Assembly (NCBI GenBank): GCA_002749535.1
Contig: MZZL01000055.1
Coordinates: 316,453-380,452, forward strand
Source: Apophysomyces variabilis
Lineage: Eukaryota; Mucoromycota; Mucoromycetes; Mucorales; Mucoraceae
Direction: 5' to 3'
Length of the DNA stretch: 64,000 bases
The translations under genes were made by a program, and so were the position numbers. The notes below the pieces were generated by a model. That model saw only the letters and a list, made by a program, of their open reading frames with translations. It did not search any database and had not been told where the DNA came from. This document shows positions 11,388-24,570 of the stretch, one piece after another (within the stretch, counting starts at the first letter, position 1; each line of letters starts with the position of its first letter).

Positions 11388-12311
11388 TCATTTGCTTTCA
11401 TTAAAGCACACGTCAAATGTGGAGATTCCGATTTGGATCGTCGGCAGTAAATCGAGCGAGATGGGTTCGAATCCTTCTGAAGACCGTGACAGACGCGAAT
11501 GATATGTATCTAACGAACCCCTGCCGCTATCCTTCTTTTTTACAGCTGCTGCGGGTGGCGGTGATAAGGCCGGCTTATTCTCATACACCTTGACGTCAAC
11601 ACCTTCGTCAATGATAGAAGACGATAGTTGATATTTGGCTTCGTAGGGATCTTCTGTTCTGAACACCGTCACTTGCTCGTCCAGTGAAGATTGAGCCATA
11701 CGAAGAAGAGATAACAAAAGGCTCAGGACCCAACAAGCAATCGCCACAAATCCTTTTTTAAGTCTCGTGAGTAATCTAGATGAAGTCCGTTGGCTTCCTA
11801 CCGAGAAGAATCGTATCTCCGAGTAAGCTACAGGCCTGGACATATGAATCTGGTACAATAGGTTCATCCAACTGGCATCTCGACGACACTATAGGGCAAA
11901 CGAAACAAAAGAAAAAATGTATTATGCGTAAGTAATGCGGGAAGTTGAGAACAAGCGATGCATACTGTGAAGTTGGGTCATGACTACGGATGTCGCCAAG
12001 GTCCACAGGGCACTCAGGGCGATTCCGACCACAATATCTACGAATAGTATAGTCTTTGTAGAGGCAATGACAAATCGGTTTCTGGTGGATTTGAAACAGC
12101 TGTGTAGATGTAGGCATAGTAAGACGGAAGCACCCAATAGCGATGTTGCTCCAAGCACAAGTAACAGGAAATCCTGAGCATCGTTATGAACAGGACCTTG
12201 GATAGTAGAACTAGAGATCCTATATGCCGTAGCATTTAAGATAATGATGGCAATACTAATCCATTGGATAATAATGAGTAGTCCGATGTGGATCCGTGTT
12301 GGTTTGTGCAT
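11388..12311 (-). CDS. Four-transmembrane protein, MARVEL-like topology
   Basis: Two exons (11966-12311 and 11388-11878) join in frame to 278 residues. Four hydrophobic helices are visible: about residues 9-29 (IGLLIIIQWISIAIIILNA), about 47-70, about 82-108 and about 145-163. A charged, proline-containing cytosolic tail of about 110 residues follows, with serine-rich stretches. The loop between helices 3 and 4 holds a possible N-glycosylation site (NAS) formed across the splice junction. Short termini and a 4-TM plan resemble MARVEL-type or other fungal tetraspan plasma-membrane proteins. I do not recognise a specific family, so function is unknown. An alternative acceptor ten bases upstream also stays open at first but then needs a further splice that breaks the frame of helix 4. 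Confidence 0.7.
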
Positions 12312-14260
12312 GAAGTAGAAATAGACAAAAGGGAAAAAAGGGTAAAAAAAACTTGTATCTCGCTTTCATAATGCAAGTTATTTTCCGTTCCCTTTTTCGT
12401 TGCGCGCCAGTGCTTAACAGATAGAAAAGATTACCGAAAGAGCGCTGAGACTCCCTAAAAATTAGGGATGTAATGCTTACTCCCTTGTTGCAAGCATTTT
12501 TTCTCCTGTACGGAAACCAATTGCACGAAAAAAAAAAAAAGACGAAGAACCTCGCATGTCATCAGCGCGCATTCGGAAAAAGGGCTTTGCTTTTCTTCTT
12601 CATACTACAAGCTTTCACTTTTACTTCCCTATAGATTAGTAGACTCGGGAACAAATGCGCATCAAACATTCCGTTCGAATACTGCAGAACAAATGTTGGC
12701 AGGCAGGGACAACCTTCTACTATATCATGAAGGCCAGGTTCAAGGATCTTACAGTAGTTGGCCCTCCTGCGTTGCTTATAAAAGATGATGGTATATCTTG
12801 GAATGAGCCCTGATGATCCCAAAGGACTGTGAATGTTTATGAACGGGACCGAATGGTATGTAATCTGCACTATAAGGCCCATATCTTGTACCTAGCAGAT
12901 TATTGGGTGGAGATACAAGGGTGTAGCCTACGTAAATAAGTTCATCATACATTGAATTACAGAAACCATGTAGATAGCGACGAAAGAGGTCCGGCAGAAA
13001 GCAGAGGTGTACCTAGAAAACATGTGGAACGACATGTATGACGATAAAGTCGAGATGTGGCACAAGATCCCTTCCAACATGGCATGGAATGGTTGCCCAC
13101 GGATGCCATGGAGACAGCTGCCAAAAAAAGACGTAAATTAGGTTTGCGCAGCCTGTAGTATACTTTAAGAAAGCAGAGTTACGGTTCTGCTCCTGCGCAT
13201 ATCGACGGAGTGATGGATACACCATGGTCGCATGGCAAGTCGAAATGTTGCACGCATGAACTGCATAAGCAGCGAATGAAGGAAGCATGGTTATTTTATG
13301 ATGATTTGCAATGAATAACACAAAACGATCGCTGTTCTTACAGTGGGCATCATAGTTTTCCAGCGATACACAGTTAAACTAACATTTGACTTCTTCAGTG
13401 CGTATTCTACTTTGGAACAACATGGAGTCAACCAACTGATCGCACGTATGCAATAGCTCTTCATGCCATCCTTTATACAGTAAATGATCTCGAAGGAAAC
13501 TAACGATATTCCTCTCTTTCTTTCATATTTTCATCATATTTCACACTCATAATATATCAGTGACCGGCTTGTCCCAGCAGAACTTCTTTCACTGTTTATC
13601 TTCTATTTGATGGTTTCAGCCAATGTTTATGCGATGCTACGCGATAGTCCGATCTTGTCTCTATTCGAGGTTCTGTGAAGCAGCGATCAGCAAGTGACAA
13701 ACAACCTGATGCATCAGCCATTTCAAACAGTCAACCTTTCTGTTGACAATTGCACCAATAGAAAGACTGGTCTCTAAGAACAACATCAGGGAGGCTTTGT
13801 ATATGCATGCCGTTGCTTTTTACAGTCCTTAGTATTGGAGAGGTATGCCTAGTATGGTTCATCGGGACAATGAGAAAAGAAGTTCCTGCTCTCAAAATGG
13901 AATTGGTAAGATGAGGATGAAAAAAGTAGAGCATGTTGGCATGGAAATTTCGAGTTGGCAGTAGCTAATTCCGGTTTATTTGAGATGATAAAAAGAGAGA
14001 GAAATGACATTGCGAGGATAGGTTCTATGAAATTTTGTTTCTAGAGATAGTAAGGTTAACTATGAAGAGTAATCGAGCACTTGAATATTGCACTTAGCCA
14101 AAGATGCTGGATAACTTATAGAGGACCATTCATCTCTTCTGGTTGCCTACATTGTGGGTAGCTATAATCAGTGCAGATAAAGCATACGCTACTTGTGATG
14201 GTCTATACACACGCAAACCAATATGTATAGCAACTCTAAGGCCCAATCACTTTCACTTAG
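12312..14260. other. Intergenic DNA without a supported gene
   Basis: Several frames of 65-106 codons occur (for example minus 12,562-12,882) but none has a recognisable motif, a splice pattern or a good start. Nothing else was seen. Confidence 0.5.
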
Positions 14261-14327
14261 GGCGCCAGGGGATTGAACCTCGCGTGGCCACTACAAGCGC
14301 ATGGCAAGTAGATTCCTTAGCCGTCGT
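14261..14327 (-). repeat. tRNA-like relic or SINE head
   Basis: The minus strand carries GGTTCAATCCCC, a good pol III B-box, preceded about 45 bases upstream by a D-arm-like GGCTAAGG and an arm containing CTTGCCATG. The acceptor stem and anticodon stem do not close properly, so this is not a working tRNA. A tRNA-derived SINE fragment or a degenerate tRNA-Gly-like gene are the best readings. Confidence 0.35.
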
Positions 14328-14591
14328 TTGGGTCAGAGAAAGAAAAAGAAAATTTCATGATCGTATATTTTCCAACAAATTGTGCGTGTTGCGAGGATAA
14401 AAAGAAATATTTTACTACGTCATCCATATCAATTATTTCATGTTTAAAGGGCCTTTCATTGTAATTAGTGATTCTTTATCTCTCTTTAGTTAAAGATACT
14501 AATCACTATATTGTATTGAACAGGTCAAACCAATCTTCATCATATAAAGCCAGCCAATAAAATTGAGAAATACAGTACGTTATTGGACATC

Positions 14592-14706
14592 GGCGGAGTT
14601 AGCTCATCGGCAACGCAAAGCTGGATACACTCATCCAACCAAATGTCACCGACTGATAATGACTTGTCGGCCCTATGAAGGGTTTTAAAGTTCAAATCTG
14701 TTCGTT
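14592..14706 (+). other. Pol III A-box and B-box-like pair
   Basis: TTAGCTCATCGG (14,599) resembles an A-box and AGTTCAAATCTG (about 14,689) a B-box. The flanks do not pair as an acceptor stem, so no tRNA can be called. It sits just upstream of the 5'-nucleotidase gene and may be chance. Confidence 0.2.
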
Positions 14707-14751
14707 GCTCTCTTTTCTCTCTTCTTTCTCCCTTTTCTTCTTCTTCCGGCT

Positions 14752-17147
14752 ATGCAAACATTAGCGTTGCTTCATTTTAACGATGTCTATCATGTGTCAC
14801 CAAACAAGGATGAACCAATCGGTGGTGCCTCCCGGTTCGAAACAGCGATAAAGGCAGCGCGACAGGAGTCTTCAGTGAGTCCACTACTCCTCTTCTCGGG
14901 AGATGCTTTCAATCCGAGTTTGGAAGGTTCCATCACACGAGGAAAGCATATGTAAGTTAACATTTTTATATTCGTTACTTTATGCTTGGCTAAAAACAGA
15001 GAAATGTCATTTCTATCTTTTCCCCTTTCAGGACCGAGGTACTAAACCGCTACGAGATTGCCGCAGCATGTCTAGGCAACCATGACTTCGATTTTGGCTT
15101 ACCTCAGCTGCATAAATTACTCTCCGAAACAAACTTCCCTTGGTTACTTTCCAACGTTCTCTTTGAGACAACAAACCAACCACCAGAACTGGTGCAGCGG
15201 TACCTTGTCATTGACCATCCTGAGTCCGGTCTGCGTTTAGGCATCATTGGCCTTGTGGAGAAGTAAGTTCTTCCATCTGTTTTCAAGCGGAGAATAATAA
15301 TAACCAGAAACTTTTGCTCAGGGAATGGATCGATACAATTCCTTCGTAAGTAGAACCTCATTATCTACCCCCTGTTTTCCTATTTCTCCCTTTTTTTTTG
15401 ACAGAGTCGATTCATATTTCATATCAGGTTCCCTCCAGAATTGGTCTATCACGATTTTGTCGAAGTAGCAAAAGATCTCTCGAAAACGCTACGTGATCCC
15501 GAGGGTCCGCATAAAGTCGATCTAGTCATCGCATTGACTCATATGCGCGTTCCCAATGATGTCAAACTTGCCAAAAACTGTTTGGATGAAGTTGACTTGG
15601 TTCTGGGCGGGTAAAGTATAGTAAACGATGGACAAGAGAAAAAGAAAACAAGGAGTTTAGATTGATATGCTCGAGCTCACGACTTCTTCCATATGCACAC
15701 ATCCTTCTCCCCTTTTTTTTTCTTTTTTCCCTTTGCTTTATAGGCATGATCATTTTTACTATGTGTCCCAAAGCATTGAGATTATTGGCGAGCATTGGTC
15801 ACGGGAACAGAATCTATCGGGAGTTGGTTTTGATCCAGAAGAAGACCCTTCTTTACCGCCAGTACGCATCGTCAAGAGCGGAACAGACTTTCGGGAATTC
15901 TCCTTGCTCACATTAGCAGTGGATACCGATGAGGCGGGTAAAAAGTACATTGCTGAAGCTACAGGTAATAAGAATGGAAATGATGCAAGATTTATTGTGT
16001 TTCCCCAAGGCTAAAACGGATGAAATTAGCGGAACGCCGGATTGTAGATTCCACCGTTGCGCCCGATCCAGGGATGGATCAGGTCGTTGAACAGGTCGCG
16101 GAGTTAGTTGCTAATAAGACAAAACGTGCGATTGGCTACACTACTGTACCGCTGGACGGACGCAGCACAGCCGTACGAGCAGGCGAAACCAATCTAGGCG
16201 ACCTAACAGCCGATCTAATGCTATGGTCGCATCGTTATCTGGATCCACCCTGTGAACTCGCTTTATGCGTGGGCGGTACCATCCGAAACGATAGCATATT
16301 TGAAGTAGGTCAATTGACGCTTGGAGATATTATGGTGGCCTTTCCCTTCCAAGACCCCATCGTCGTCCTTCGTCTTACAGGTCAAGAGATCTGGGACGCT
16401 CTGGAAAATAGCGTTTCAGAATATCCAAAACAGGAAGGCAGATTCCCTCAGTTAGCGGGTATGCGTCTCGAATGGAACCCTTCTAACCCACCGGGAGAAC
16501 GTGTCCGCCGAGTCTACGTTCTCAAATCCTACGATCAAGGTTCACCAGCTGAACGTGATGGGATCATGCCGCGCCAAGAAGACGTGGCTGAACAATACAA
16601 ACCAGAAAACATGATCCCGCTTGATATGGAACGTGAATATGTGGTTGCTACCCGCGCTTATCTCGCCCAAGGTTATGATGGATTCAAAGCCCTCACGGTT
16701 CCCCCTGAACGGTACCTGATTGATGAGGAGAATGGCGTTTTGATATCCACACTCTACCGACGCTTCTTCCTGGGCCTCAAATACCTCAATGCCTTCCGTG
16801 AGTTCATCATCAAGCAACGACACGGTGACGATGAAGAACGTAAGAGAAAAGAACGGATTCAGAACCTGGTCGCTACTGCTGCCAATCACTGGCGGCATTT
16901 GGCCACGAAGTTTGAAACCAACCATGAAATCCAAAAGGAACCCCACCATCCTTCGGAGGCTAAGATTGTTCAGGCATTTGATAACGCAGTTCAAGGACAT
17001 CCTACTTGCCTGGTAGCAGAGGATGAAGAAGATGAACAATCGGAGCCCGAAGCCTTATACCCCGATGAGAGTCAAGATCCTTGGATCAAACGCTGGGCTA
17101 GCATAGCTCCCGTCATTCAAGGAAGAATCGTTCAGGTCGATGACTAG
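14752..17147 (+). CDS. 5'-nucleotidase/metallophosphoesterase family protein
   Basis: Two-domain phosphoesterase of the UshA/5'-nucleotidase family, expected to hydrolyse nucleotides or similar phosphomonoesters using two metal ions. Six exons (14752-14951, 15032-15262, 15322-15345, 15428-15610, 15744-15964, 16030-17147) join to 658 residues. The metal-binding series is complete: LHFNDVYHV, GDAFNPS, CLGNHDFDFG, ALTHMRVPND and GGHDHFYYV. The C-terminal nucleotide-binding domain is recognisable by ETNLGDLTADLM, NDSIFEVGQLTLGDI and ARAYLAQGYDGF. It has no signal peptide, so a cytosolic location is likely, like the yeast YHR202W-type proteins rather than surface enzymes. The C-terminus is charged and may be disordered. 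For the last intron an acceptor at 16,009 breaks the frame; the acceptor at 16,028-16,029 keeps it, with CTAAAAC as branch-like sequence. Confidence 0.9.
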
Positions 17148-17253
17148 AAAACAAAAATATCACGAAAATGTTTTTGCATACAGCATCTCTAGATTAAAAA
17201 TATTTATGTGCACGGTTTCTCATGTATATTCGCTTGATTTTATTTGTCGTTAT

Positions 17254-20200
17254 TCACTGTGTCAATCGCATAATGCCTGAAACAGGTACCACTTCCACAT
17301 CTCGTGCACGGGCTTTCACACTGAGGTTACGGTCTCCAGTCACCAGACAGACGGGAGCAACTGTTTGACGGTCGGATGGTTTGATCCACCATAGACATGC
17401 AGAAAGGACAAGGTCATCCAGATTTTTATCTGTCTCTCCAAAGATAAACTGCTCCGACCGAATGGAGATGTCATACATGAAATTGTTATGAGAGGTTTGG
17501 ATCCGAAGTGCGTTTGTGCGCTGCTTCAGTGATAACGTTTGCTCAATCAGTTCAAGAGCTCCTTTGGCTACTGTCCCAAGCTGGGAAGAGTTGCCGCAAA
17601 GGCCATCCAACTCTGTAATGACTGCAAATAAAAAAGTTTTACATGAGTTTACATATTCTTCATCCATGAAATAGTTAAATACAAACCCACAAGAGGAACC
17701 ACGATAAGCCATTTGGCCGATGCAATCAAACGTTTGACATGGTCGAAATGACCGATAAAGCAATTTGTATCTAAGACCAGTACTGTTTTGCCTGGAACTA
17801 CACGGTCTCGCAAATAATTCAATCGAGCTTCACGTTCTCTCATTCGGCTTGGTATTTTCTGATATTCGCGCGTATGATCTTTGGCCGCGGAAGTTAACAT
17901 CAACTGCAATTGTTCGCGACGTTTTTTTAGTTGTGTTAGCATGTCGTCATTCTCGTCTTCATCATCCACTGTATCGGTATCCTTCGACAGCAGGACGTCG
18001 TCATCCATTTCGATCAAACTTGGCGTCAATTTATCACCCTCATGCTCCTCTAGATTAGATATCTCCTGAGGAGCATAACTTTCCCTTGGACAAGGCTGTC
18101 CACCTTCTTCTTGAACATTCTTTGTCACTACAAAAGCCTCTTGAACCGGATCATAGTATATCAGAGGCGCCATTTGCTGCAAGTTAATCAGTACGTGCTT
18201 CATACATATTCACTTGACTTACTCTGGCCAGAATAAATCCATAATCCAGTATTTTTGCCTTTCTACGTATAGATATATCGCTAATCAGCAAAGCTTCAGG
18301 CCTCTCGACGGTCACTTGAGGCATCAGCTTCAAAATCTTGCCCGTTGCATCATCGATCCAACCCACACCGCGAAGATGCCGCTCTTCTGGTAACTCGGGC
18401 CGGTTTCCAAGCACTTTCGATATTAATCTAGCATATGCTATCTCACTGTCGCAGCCATCATCTTCCATTAGGTAATAGTCAATTATGCCATACTTCAAAT
18501 CGTCTGGAATGGAATGAAGCAACTTGTTCAAAAACTCTATAAGTAAGGACCAGAATGCGGGAGAAATCATGGATGTGGCCTCTGCGCCGTCTGTAGAATT
18601 AGTGGTGATATTTCCTACAAGCGCTTCCCACAAACTATTCACTTCACGATCCTCGCTGTGTCGGATACATATGCCGCTTAACGTCATCCATTGCAAAAGA
18701 AGCTCAATATAGATCATCCATGGCTCATTATCAACTCCCGTGGGAGATTCATTCGTTAAATCGCTCCTTTCACGTGGCTTGAACAGAAATCCTAAGTTTT
18801 CCCGGAAGCTCGTGGGGATGTCATACAGCTCACGGAGCGCTGGCGTTGTAGCTGCCGGAATATCTGCATGGCAAAATCGTTTGAAGAGTTCGACGGCAAT
18901 CTGACACATAAGGTCCATATCGTAGGCAAACAGTATGTTTTCCTTCAATTCATCCAACAGTAGGCCATAGTTTATAACATCTTCTTTGGATTGGCCATTC
19001 GAGTTCTCGGTCAACGAGCTCCTATCTTCTTCAGTCCTGTCAGCTGAAAAAAAAATTCGCTTGTTGTTGTAACATGTCAGTTTGAACAGTTTGGATGAAG
19101 AATAATCATAACTATAGAGGGACGAAAGGCAAAGGATAGCTGCTTCAAACCAAAATAGCTGGGAGCCGATAAGTCTATCTGGCGATGTTTCCTCAGCCTG
19201 CGTGTCTTCGGGAATGGTTGACGGTCTGGTCACAGGGAATAGAGCGTCAAAAAATCGTCGTTTGACGTGAGCAAACTGATCGAGCTCAATCTTAGTAAAC
19301 ATCATGCCGTGAAGACGTATGAATAGACCAACAATTGCGTCTGCATCCTTGACGGTTCGTTCAGTTTCCTTCTCCTGGCGCTTTGGTTCCTTTCGTCTCA
19401 TTTTACTTATTTTACGCTGGTTTTGTTGGATAGCCTCCAAATACTTTTTGATCCACCTTCGATTATTTTCAAACAGAACGATCATCCCTTCCCGTGCATT
19501 CAGAAAGCCATTGCGTCGCACAATCAGACTTCGCATGCTGTAGTACAGCTTATGCATTTCATCCGTAACATTCGCCTCTCGATCGCCGGAAAGATCGTGC
19601 ATCAAAAGTGATAAGTGAAAATACAACTTGCCAGTAGCAGGCATTAGCCATATGCCTAGCGCATACCATTGCCATGCTTCTGCATGTGCCCGTCTTATCG
19701 CAGATCGTTGTTCAGGATTATCTTTTTCCGATCCGTCGCCAGTACCAGCCACGTAAAGCCATCTATATCTCGCAATATCTCCTCGGTTCGGAATGCATTT
19801 ATACCATTTCAATCGTTTTGTGCGTCGCCATTCCTGCAAATGTCTCTCAACGTCGTCCATAAATTGCGCTGGGTTGCCAGATTCTTGCTCATCCAGATCA
19901 CGCAGCATCATCGCAAGTTGACGGTAAAATTCGTCTGCCTTGTCCAAAAAGTCACCAAAATGTCCTTTCAGCATGGCTATCTCTGTAGTTGTTATGACTT
20001 TCTTCTCTTCTTCCTCATCGTCACTATCCTCTGAAATCTTCATGAATGTCATGCCCGTTTCAGTCAATACAGGAAGCTCCATACATTCGTCAGCAGTATC
20101 GTTGTCATCATCGTCTTCTGTAACGGATTTACTTGCGCGAGTCCTAAGAGCGTTGCGAAACTGCTCCACTAACGAATACACGGCGCGTTTCCAACATAAA

Positions 20201-20886
20201 TTCTCAAGACTTTTTTTCTCTGCAAAAGCGTAATCCAACCGGATCAAATCCAGATACTTTTCGGCCAATTGGATATGCAAATCGATTTTCTTGCGCCAAA
20301 CCTCTGACGCCAACTGCAAGTCGGTCTCAGTCAAACCAGCACGACTGACGCGAGTCTCTGTACTCCGTGCAAGATACTGACCTCCCTCTCTGTAGCGCAT
20401 GTTTGCTGGAAGATCGTCAGTCTGAGTCGTAGTGTCGCAAAAGAAAGCTAGGCTTTTGGCGTCGCTAGTCACCTCCGCAATCTTCGCTTCAATAGCTTGC
20501 AAGTCAGCAAAGGCTGCTTTAATTCTTTTCTTGTGCTGATCCCTTACGGTCGGCACCGGTTTGGACTCTTCGCATGCTGGCGGCTTTGTGGCCACTGGTT
20601 CTGGTTTTGGTCGATCATCTGTTGGTTGCCACAAACGGCGAGTGCCAGTCGATGGCTTTTCGGAGGGAGCGTTTGAAATATTACGCAGTAAACCTTCTCT
20701 ATGTTGGGCCATATACGATCTACGGCTCGAACCTTGGTTGGCATTAAACGTGATAGGATGGTCTGAAAATGGATCAAACAATTGTCTTGATTGCGTCTCA
20801 TGCTGGGATGTATTCCGGCTGTAATCGTTGTTAAAGCGTCGGGATGAAGCTGTGCGATCCGTCTTTCGTGCTGAATATCTGCTCAT
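17254..20886 (-). CDS. SMG6: SMG6/EST1A-like NMD endonuclease
   Basis: Homologue of SMG6, the endonuclease that cuts mRNAs with premature stops during nonsense-mediated decay and is also related to telomerase-associated Est1. Three exons (18223-20886, 17687-18176, 17254-17621) give about 1,173 residues. The N-terminal 150 residues are basic and low in complexity. The Est1-like TPR and helical region spans roughly residues 170-870. The C-terminal PIN nuclease domain starts near residue 1020 with VLDTNCFIGH, continues across the last intron as VVPLVVITELDGL and ends with CLVTGDRNLSVKAR, supplying the three acidic residues of an active PIN domain. An acidic linker (about 955-980) precedes it. 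Near 19,040-19,075 a T-run ending in CAG looks like an acceptor, but the frame is open through it; a short cryptic intron cannot be excluded. Confidence 0.88.
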
Positions 20887-21038
20887 AGGTTTCGATAGCA
20901 GTTACAGATAATCACTGCTAAGATGTTTTTTCTGTGTTCTCTTGTACTTCTTTAAACGTTAAATGAAACTGGAATGCTTTAACAATGGTTTTGATATCGT
21001 GCGCTTGATAGAAATCTCTGACTTGGCAAGATGACACA
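20887..21038. other. Upstream region of SMG6
   Basis: It presumably holds the SMG6 promoter. No clear TATA element was recognised. Confidence 0.4.
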
Positions 21039-21449
21039 TGAGTCAGAAGCAATTACAGAAGCCACAGGTTTTTCGGATACGGGACAACGCGAAGCGCTTC
21101 AAAAAGAAACTCAAGTTAATATGATGCCGACGATAGCCGTGAAAGTAGAAGGGAAGCGTATTTTTTGCAAGGTGATTTTGCGCCAATTGAAATTAGTGTC
21201 TTGCGCCAGCGAATAAGATACCTTTGCGCTGACGGAGCCACACTTTTACTACATACCGTCCAGCAGGGACTACCTTGCTACGCATGCGTGTGTATAGACA
21301 GCTCATCTGTACGAACAAAAAATAAGGAAAGACAAACTTGCTTTCCTATAGTATTGTACTATAGTCTAGTCCTCTCTATCGTAACACTGCCTGAACCCTA
21401 TGTAAACACATTGTTAGCGATAAAACATGACAGATACCTTGAATATTAG
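21039..21449 (+). other. Possible small gene with a frame break
   Basis: An ATG at 21,039 opens a lysine-rich frame (MSQKQLQKPQVF...) that stops at about 21,122. In another frame, 21,123-21,449 reads well (FLQGDFAPIEISVLRQR). The two would join only through an intron of about 34 nt, shorter than any other here. Either this is a decayed gene, a small gene with an unusual intron, or chance. No family is recognised. Confidence 0.22.
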
Positions 21450-22182
21450 GGTCATGTATGATAGTTGAAACGTTGCCATGCAATTCCTTATAGATAGATT
21501 GCATCGGGCTTAATTAGCTGCAGCTGTTTGCCCAGATGGCGTCTGCTAAACCAAGCTTTTCAGCAAGACATGAACCGGAATGTACGATATGATATGCATA
21601 GGGGCTCCATAGTAGGGCATGGATTTGTCTAGATACTGATACCATGGTTGCATTTACGTGAGATTTTACGGTGTTGATAATCTTGCTCCTAGTTTCTGAA
21701 TGACAAATTGAAAGAAAAGCCGGTACTATTAAAGTTTCTGAATGGTTCCTGCAAAAACTAATTGCAATCATCTGCTTGGTTCACCGCTTGTCCAGTATGC
21801 TTTATCCTCCTCTTGCTGCAGGATAATTTTTGGTTACCTCGATTATTAGGTAAAAAAACCATCAGAGAAGACTACAAGACTGGATTATGGAAGACTCTAA
21901 AAAGTTTTGCCAGACAGGAATGGTTATAGCGTTGTTTGTAAAATCTGCAAACGAGGTGTTTCGTCTAATGGATGAAAATCTTCAAATTGGTTTGGTCAAT
22001 TATCCGAAATTGCATTCGGTACTGTCTAAAATTGATTGGCGCAACTCCCCAAAAAACCGACAGCCTGTCCCTCTTCGAAAACGCAGTCGGATCGTAGTCA
22101 CACAGCTGGTGGCAACTTTTTTTTCTTGTTCCCGCTCGCAACGCGCAAAAACTACCTCAAAAAGTAGAATCTCTATAGACAG
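21450..22182. other. Intergenic region upstream of UTP5
   Basis: No credible gene. A frame starting at 21,887 overlaps the UTP5 start in another phase and lacks any motif. Confidence 0.5.
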
Positions 22183-24570
22183 ATGGGACGAAATCAGTTT
22201 AAGCCGAATCCTGACACCTCTATAACTACCACAGCCGCGACTACTGCAGCTGCGGCTGGAATTCTCTTATCCGGATTTGATACAACCGCCGCAGCGGATC
22301 ACTTTGCTTTGGTCTCCCATGGCATGGATCGTCATAGGTTACGTATTTTCAACGTACGATCGGGCACGGTGAATAACGATTACGCATCGGAAAACAAGGA
22401 ACAGTTCACATGTTTAACGTGGGGTAATATCATTGACTCAGCCGATCTCGGTCAGGTAAAGGAGCTGGTTATGTATGGAACGTACAGCGAGACTAAGGAG
22501 AAAAAATAACGATAGACGCTGGACAATAAAATTAGCAAGAAGCGAAAGACATCGGCATTGACCAAAGTTGTTGCGCTGGGTACACATACGGGTGCGATCG
22601 TTTTGTATTCACTTGTGCATGGCGCCATTGTCCGACGTCTGTCAGGGGCACATACTATGCCTGTCACCGATTTCGTACTTCATAAAGCAGGCAACAAAGG
22701 CTACTCGGTCTCCGAGGATAATTACATTGTGGAATGGAATATTGAGGAAGCAAAAGAAATAAGGTACGTTGATCAAAGCCATAAAGGAGAAGGGCAGTTA
22801 AGGGGAAGAACTAAATCATGAATTACTAGAAAATGGAAGGCCGACGTCAAGCATGCACATACATTAAAATTGAGTCACGATGGGAAAAAGTTGGCAGTTG
22901 CAGGACATACCATTAGTTTATTTGATCTTACTACACAACAAGTGGTTAAGGTAAGCCGGAGAATATTCCCGGAGCAGATGGAAAAAGACATGTTAAATAA
23001 CGGAAACGGTCTGAATAGAAATATATGGGCCATGCTAGTGTCATCACCGAACTTGCGTTTTCACAACAAGACGATGTTTTAGTATCCATTGCGGAAGATG
23101 ACCGATATGTTAATGTTTGGGACGCGAACGTGGAAAATAACAACACAAACAATCTGACTGCCTTGACACTAGAAAATAACGCAGCCCATATTGACTTCTC
23201 AGCGACAGAAACGTCAGTTTTGGCAGTATCACAGGATGGATTGGTTGGTGTTTGGCAGAACGCTTCGTCTCAGGCGTCAAGTATTTCAAGTGGATCGCGA
23301 AGAAAGATGATTCGATCTATGACAAGGTCGGCAGATACCACGATCAAGGTTGTATCGCTCCAGTCCGACCAGGCAGCTATTCCTATTCTTTCTGCCAGAT
23401 TTGTGGTGGACAACGAGGGCAAATCGATTATGATCGCACGCGGGTCGAGCGTCAAGCCCACGTTCGAAGTTGTCGTAAGTTAAAGAGAAGTTTTCTACAG
23501 ACTTTTTTTTATACGATATTGATTGGTTTTGATGGATTTAGCAATATGTGAATGCGGAAACAGGAGCTATGTTGGACGAAATTACATTAACAAGACAACC
23601 TACGTCTAATTTTTTGATTGATGAAGCGTCTGTGGCGGCAGCGAATCTGGTACAGTAAATTTGTTCTTCGCATAGCGCAGGGTGAAAAAAGACTGACAAC
23701 AAGTTCAATTACTTAGAAAACCACGCGCAAAGCATACAATGAACGGGCTGTTACAGTTTTAGCCAATACAGATTTTGTCATGAAAGCACCATCCGTGGCT
23801 ACCGACAATCTTGCGGAGCCATCGATAGAGCAACGACTCCAGGAATTGGGTGTTGAGGATGGTCTGACAACGAATGACATAAGGAAACAAAGGAAGAATC
23901 TTTCTATTCCATCTGCTGGTTCATTGCAACAAGTTCTTATGCAGGCACTTCATTCTAACGATATGCAGTTGTTGGAAGCGTGTTTGCAGCATAACAAGGT
24001 GGAGGTTATCAACAGTACAGTGAAGCGCCTGCCAACGACTTGCGTAATTCCGTTACTGTTACAACTAGTTGCTCGATTTCAAGAGAAGCCTGGTCGAGCA
24101 CTGGATATGTTGACATGGGTGCGATCGATATTATATATTCATAGCACATATCTGATGACGGTACCCGACTTGGTTGGCAAGTTATCCAACTTTTACCAAG
24201 CCCTGGATGGCCGTCATGCTGTGTTTCCCAAGCTTCTGTCTTTGCGGGGTCGTCTTGAGATGGTGCAGACTCAGATACAGACACGATCAACTCAGACTGT
24301 GAAGGAAACGGAGAGAATCTCGGCACTGAATGTTTACAATGAACAGGACTCGGATGATGAGGCAGCAGCAGCAGCAGGATTTTCAGAAGAAGAGGAAGAT
24401 TTGATGGATCTTGAAGACGAGTTTCAGAATGATGAGGTAACACACGGCCGGAGGTGTCGGAATCGGATTGATTTTGACACATATTACTTTTTTTTTAGGA
24501 TGAGGAAATGTCTAGTGGTGAAGAAAGCGACGAAGACGACGAAGAAGAAGATGAAGATGAAGATTTGTAG
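22183..24570 (+). CDS. UTP5: UTP5/WDR43, U3 snoRNP t-UTP subunit
   Basis: Nucleolar WD40 protein of the t-UTP (UTP-A) subcomplex of the small-subunit processome, needed for pre-18S rRNA transcription and processing. Seven exons (22183-22455, 22516-22763, 22830-22950, 23019-23474, 23542-23649, 23717-24436, 24499-24570) keep one frame for 665 residues, close to human WDR43 (677) and yeast Utp5 (643). WD repeats occupy about residues 25-380 (for example GHASVITELAFSQQDDVLVS and DRYVNVWDA). A C-terminal Utp12 domain (about 460-580) contains SLQQVLMQALHSNDMQLLEA. The last 60 residues are highly acidic, as in the family. The fifth donor is GTACAG rather than GTAAGT-like, the only one that keeps phase. 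WDR43-type identity is inferred from architecture and the Utp12 domain. Confidence 0.85.

Noticed and set aside
12562..12882. 106-codon minus-strand frame
   Set aside because: No recognisable motif, no good start context and no splice partners.
14592..14706. Intron-containing tRNA gene
   Set aside because: Acceptor ends do not pair and no anticodon arm can be drawn; kept only as a weak box-like pair.
15940..16030. Apparent phase problem at the last intron of the 5'-nucleotidase
   Set aside because: Using the acceptor at 16,028-16,029 instead of 16,008-16,009 keeps the frame with a strong donor and a branch-like CTAAAAC.
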